From Curtobacterium sp. 9128 (GTDB taxonomy: Bacteria; Actinomycetota; Actinomycetes; Actinomycetales; Microbacteriaceae): 64,000 nucleotides of DNA. Below the pieces are notes generated by a model, which was not told the origin of the DNA, did no database searches, and saw nothing but the letters and a program-made list of their open reading frames with translations. The stretch is from positions 1,116,001-1,180,000 of the forward strand of contig NZ_LT576451.1 in NCBI RefSeq assembly GCF_900086645.1, in the 5' to 3' direction. Of the stretch, positions 61,745 to 64,000 are shown piece by piece (the stretch's first letter is position 1; each line of letters opens with the position of its first letter). Made by a program: the position numbers and the translations under genes.

Positions 61745-62166
61745 CCGAGCGTCTCAGGTTCAAGGCCGGGACCGCTGCCTGGCTGTGGTGGAGCGCGGTC
61801 GGGATCGTCCTCACGTTCGGCGTCTTGGGGCTGTTGAGCCGGTGGCTGCCGACGATGTCGTCGGTCGCCGCGGGCTCTGTGTTCGTGGTGGTCGCCGAGC
61901 GTCGGGTTCTACAGGTCTTCCCGAGGCGTGCGCCCCAGTGGCTCGTCACGGTTGCGTACAGCGCCACGTTCGTCGGACTCGGTCTGGTGCTCCCGGCGCT
62001 GTGGCCGGACACCTGGCAGCGGGACAGTGCGCTGGTCGGGCTGGTGATCGGCATCGTGGTCCTCTCGTTCGGGGTGGTGACCGCGGTGTTCGCGGAACGG
62101 TACGTCCCCCGGCGGCTGATCGATGCGGAGATCGAGCGGTACCGGCGGTCCGTCGAGGATGCGTGA
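61741..62166 (+). CDS. Four-helix membrane protein, unknown
   Basis: 141 residues with four hydrophobic segments (about 13-34, 38-56, 68-88, 99-115) and a charged C terminus (RLIDAEIERYRRSVEDA). No recognised family. ATG 61741 overlaps the AraC stop, so it is part of the regulator transcript; it might be a membrane accessory to the MFS transporter (context only). Confidence 0.7.
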   Translation: MTERLRFKAGTAAWLWWSAVGIVLTFGVLGLLSRWLPTMSSVAAGSVFVVVAERRVLQVFPRRAPQWLVTVAYSATFVGLGLVLPALWPDTWQRDSALVGLVIGIVVLSFGVVTAVFAERYVPRRLIDAEIERYRRSVEDA

Positions 62167-62222
62167 TCAGGCGACGGGATCGTGCCCGATCCGTTGACTC
62201 GGTGGACTGTCCGCTCCGCGAG

Positions 62223-62240
62223 TACCCCGGTGGGGGACGT
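62223..62240. promoter_or_regulatory. TACCCCGG/GGGGGAC sites upstream of tandem small genes
   Basis: TACCCCGGTGGGGGAC (62223-62238) is a compact form of the CCCCnGAACGGGGGAC site. Two half-sites, TACCCCGGAA, follow at about 62242 and 62376 before ATG 62404. Confidence 0.4.
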
Positions 62241-62403
62241 GTACCCCGGAAATGCGTCGCACCGTCCCGCGAATCCGGGAAGTGGCGATGGCCCGTATGA
62301 ACAGAACCCGTGAATCGACGGGGGTGGCTGGCGAGCGGAGGGGCCGACGCCATACGGTTTGAGGACCGCAGGATGTACCCCGGAACGTGACAGGAGCAGC
62401 GCG

Positions 62404-62736
62404 ATGAGCATGACCGACAGCAGCACGAAGACGCAGCGTGACGTGACCCTCGACACCGACACCGTCGACACGATCGCCGTCCTCGAAGCCGAGACCGTCA
62501 GCGCCTCGCGGCCGGCTCGCGCCAAGCTCACCTGGACGCAGGAAGACGCCGGCGAGTGGATCGCCAACTACGGCGGCTACTTCGGCGGATCGGTCGACAA
62601 GCGCGACGGACACTACGTCGCCTCGGACACGTTCGGCCTCGTCGTCGGCGAGTTCGACTCGCTCGAAGACGCCCAGGGCCACCTCGCCGACCAGCTGCAC
62701 ATCATGCTGCCGCCGGTCATCCGTCCGGTCGAGTAG
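62404..62736 (+). CDS. Small protein of unknown family, tandem paralogue 1
   Basis: 110 residues, soluble, acidic. Core: KLTWTQEDAGEWIANYGGYFGGSVDK, HYVASDTFGLVVGEF, LADQLHIMLPPVIRPVE. It shares with the next gene the pattern W-x-A-N-Y-G-G-Y-x-G-G and S-D-T-F-G. No family recognised. ATG 62404 has AGGAGC upstream. The downstream paralogue begins 55 bases after the stop; the gap carries a doubled CACCACACCCCCTG. Confidence 0.7.
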   Translation: MSMTDSSTKTQRDVTLDTDTVDTIAVLEAETVSASRPARAKLTWTQEDAGEWIANYGGYFGGSVDKRDGHYVASDTFGLVVGEFDSLEDAQGHLADQLHIMLPPVIRPVE

Positions 62737-62791
62737 CCGAACACCACACCCCCTGAGCACCACACCCCCTGCACGTCCTGAGGAAGGAACC

Positions 62792-63121
62792 ATGAGCATC
62801 GCCGAGTCCCACCGCCCCGACACCGAGGCGAAGCTGGACACCGAGACGATCGAGGTCATCACCGCGATCGAAGCCGAGGTCGTCACGCCGTCGACCCCGA
62901 CCCAGGCGCGCATCATCTGGTCGCGCCCGGACACCGGCCTGTGGGCCGCGAACTACGGCGGGTACTACGGCGGCACCGTCGACCAGCAGGGCGCGCACTA
63001 CTTCGTGTCCGACACCTTCGGGCAGTACGTCGGGGACTACCGCACGCTCGCCGAGGCCAAGGTCGCACTCGCCGACCGCCTCAGCCGAGTGCTGCCGGAC
63101 GTCATCCGCGCGGCTCGGTAG
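62792..63121 (+). CDS. Small protein of unknown family, tandem paralogue 2
   Basis: 109 residues. Aligned without gaps over the last 90 residues to the previous protein: IIWSRPDTGLWAANYGGYYGG, HYFVSDTFGQYVGDY, LADRLSRVLPDVIRAAR. GAGGAAGGAACC gives it a strong ribosome site. Recent duplication is likely. It converges on the SpoIIE-type phosphatase gene. Confidence 0.7.
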   Translation: MSIAESHRPDTEAKLDTETIEVITAIEAEVVTPSTPTQARIIWSRPDTGLWAANYGGYYGGTVDQQGAHYFVSDTFGQYVGDYRTLAEAKVALADRLSRVLPDVIRAAR

Positions 63122-63159
63122 CCGCAACCACCACGAGCTGACCGCCCGCGCAGCCGTCG

Positions 63160-64000
63160 CTACGCGCCGACGAGCTGTCCCGGTGCGCCGGTCAGCGCCG
63201 GTGCCGCCGCGACGGTATCGCGTCGCAGCGCCACCACGGTGACGTCGTCGTCGTGGTCCATCGACCGGGCGAGTGCGATGAGGCGCTCGACGATCGCTCC
63301 GGGGCTCGTGTCCTCGCGTGCGATCGCGGCGACGCGGTCGATCGTGTCGAGTTCGCCGCCGAACAGGTCGAGCACGCCGTCGCTGACGCACACCAGCACG
63401 TCGTCCGGTCCGAGTCGGGTCTCCGTCGCCGTCCACACCTCGTCGAGCCCCAGCCCGATCGGCAGATGCGACGACGCGAGTCGCTCGGCCGAGCCGTCCC
63501 GTCGCGCGATCACCGTCAGCCCGTGGCCGGCGTCGACCCACCGCAGCACGTCGCCGTCGATCCGGGCGTGGAACAGCGTCGTGAAGCCGGCCGTCGTCTC
63601 CACACGATCGGGGTCGATCGCGAGGCCCTGCGACGCCCGGTGCACCGCAGCAGCGGGATCCGGTTCGGTACGGGCGCTCCGCAGCACGGCGCGCACCGCG
63701 GCTGCGAGCAGCGCGGAACCGACGCCCTTGCCCATCACGTCGCCGAGCGTCAGTGTGAGGCCGCCGTCCGTCTCGTACCAGTCCAGGAAGTCGCCGCCGA
63801 CGCTCTTGGCGGGCAGGCACGTCCCGGCCACGCGGTACCCGGGAACCTGCCCCACCGACCGGGGGAGCAGTGAACGCTGGATCTCGGCAGCCCGCTCGAT
63901 CTCGGCCTGGACCACGGCCTCCCGGTCGCGCGACCGCCGGAGCTGCGCGCCGTGCAGGCGGCTGAGCTGGTTGACCACGATCGCGAGCGTGCCGTACGCG
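63160..64000 (-). CDS. SpoIIE/PP2C-type serine phosphatase, 5' end outside window
   Basis: The frame is open to the right edge (AYGTLAIVVNQLSRLH), so the start lies outside; at least 280 residues are visible. After a coiled-coil linker (REAVVQAEIERAAEIQRSLLP) comes the PP2C domain with GGDFLDWYE, LGDVMGKGVGSALLAA, LVCVSDGVLDLFGG and DHDDDVTVVALRR, whose Asp residues bind Mn2+/Mg2+. Such RsbU-like enzymes control anti-sigma antagonists; a GAF or PAS sensor is likely upstream. Confidence 0.9.
   Translation of the reverse strand, partial: AYGTLAIVVNQLSRLHGAQLRRSRDREAVVQAEIERAAEIQRSLLPRSVGQVPGYRVAGTCLPAKSVGGDFLDWYETDGGLTLTLGDVMGKGVGSALLAAAVRAVLRSARTEPDPAAAVHRASQGLAIDPDRVETTAGFTTLFHARIDGDVLRWVDAGHGLTVIARRDGSAERLASSHLPIGLGLDEVWTATETRLGPDDVLVCVSDGVLDLFGGELDTIDRVAAIAREDTSPGAIVERLIALARSMDHDDDVTVVALRRDTVAAAPALTGAPGQLVGA

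Noticed and set aside
1..64000. tRNA, rRNA or tmRNA genes
   Set aside because: I looked through all the gaps between genes and saw no cloverleaf or conserved rRNA segments.

Overview
The window is 64 kb of very GC-rich chromosome from an actinobacterium. Strong GC3 bias, many GTG starts, 4-nt overlapping operons, TANNNT boxes directly in front of start codons, an Asp23/DUF2273/AmaP-type operon and LAxTG-type sorting all fit Microbacteriaceae, and Curtobacterium would fit well (inference, not a database result). I saw no rRNA, tRNA, CRISPR array, transposase or phage genes.

Layout. 1-3.4 kb: end of trpF, a HAD hydrolase, an acyl-CoA thioesterase, a nitroreductase and an AEC transporter. 3.45-3.9 kb: intergenic repeat pair. 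3.9-7.9 kb: xth, a five-gene Asp23 envelope-stress operon and an APH-like kinase. 8-15.5 kb: M23 peptidase, a polytopic membrane protein, pyrE with a septum-formation-like membrane protein, an aldo/keto reductase and a HEAT-repeat protein. 15.6-18.05 kb: a manganese locus, with a yybP-ykoY (Mn2+) riboswitch, a CaCA-family cation exporter and a DtxR/MntR repressor whose metal ligands read as Mn type. 18-26 kb: CPBP protease, a secreted PAP2 phosphatase paired with an L,D-transpeptidase, methyltransferase, NagD-like phosphatase, TetR regulator, a small-peptide/membrane-protein pair and a SPOUT RNA methylase. 26.1-41.3 kb: one giant surface adhesin gene (about 5,060 codons, 39 DUF11-like repeats, LAFTG sorting signal) broken near its 5' end by an in-frame TAG. 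It is followed by a lipoprotein gene and an LAL/LuxR regulator. 44.3-51 kb: LacI regulator, a DUF559-type protein, an NAD-dependent epimerase, and a TetR-degenerate ABC-YhgE/Pip operon with a perfect palindromic operator. 51-57.3 kb: S8 protease, a 54-codon gene, and a second pair of secreted protein plus L,D-transpeptidase. 57.6-64 kb: purA, a low-molecular-weight phosphatase, an MFS transporter with a divergent AraC regulator, two tandem unknown small paralogues and the end of a SpoIIE-type phosphatase.

Main themes. (1) Two unrelated secreted proteins both end exactly in LPVVSG-COOH after a Gly/Thr-rich linker. Each is followed, across a GC hairpin, by a paralogous YkuD L,D-transpeptidase gene. 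I propose an uncharacterised substrate/enzyme pair for anchoring proteins to the wall. (2) The giant adhesin has a long tract of strictly alternating A/B repeat subtypes. (3) The manganese locus combines RNA-level and protein-level sensing. (4) At least four families of palindromic intergenic elements sit between genes. (5) A palindrome-like motif close to GTCCCCnGAACGGGGGAC lies upstream of several cell-surface genes.
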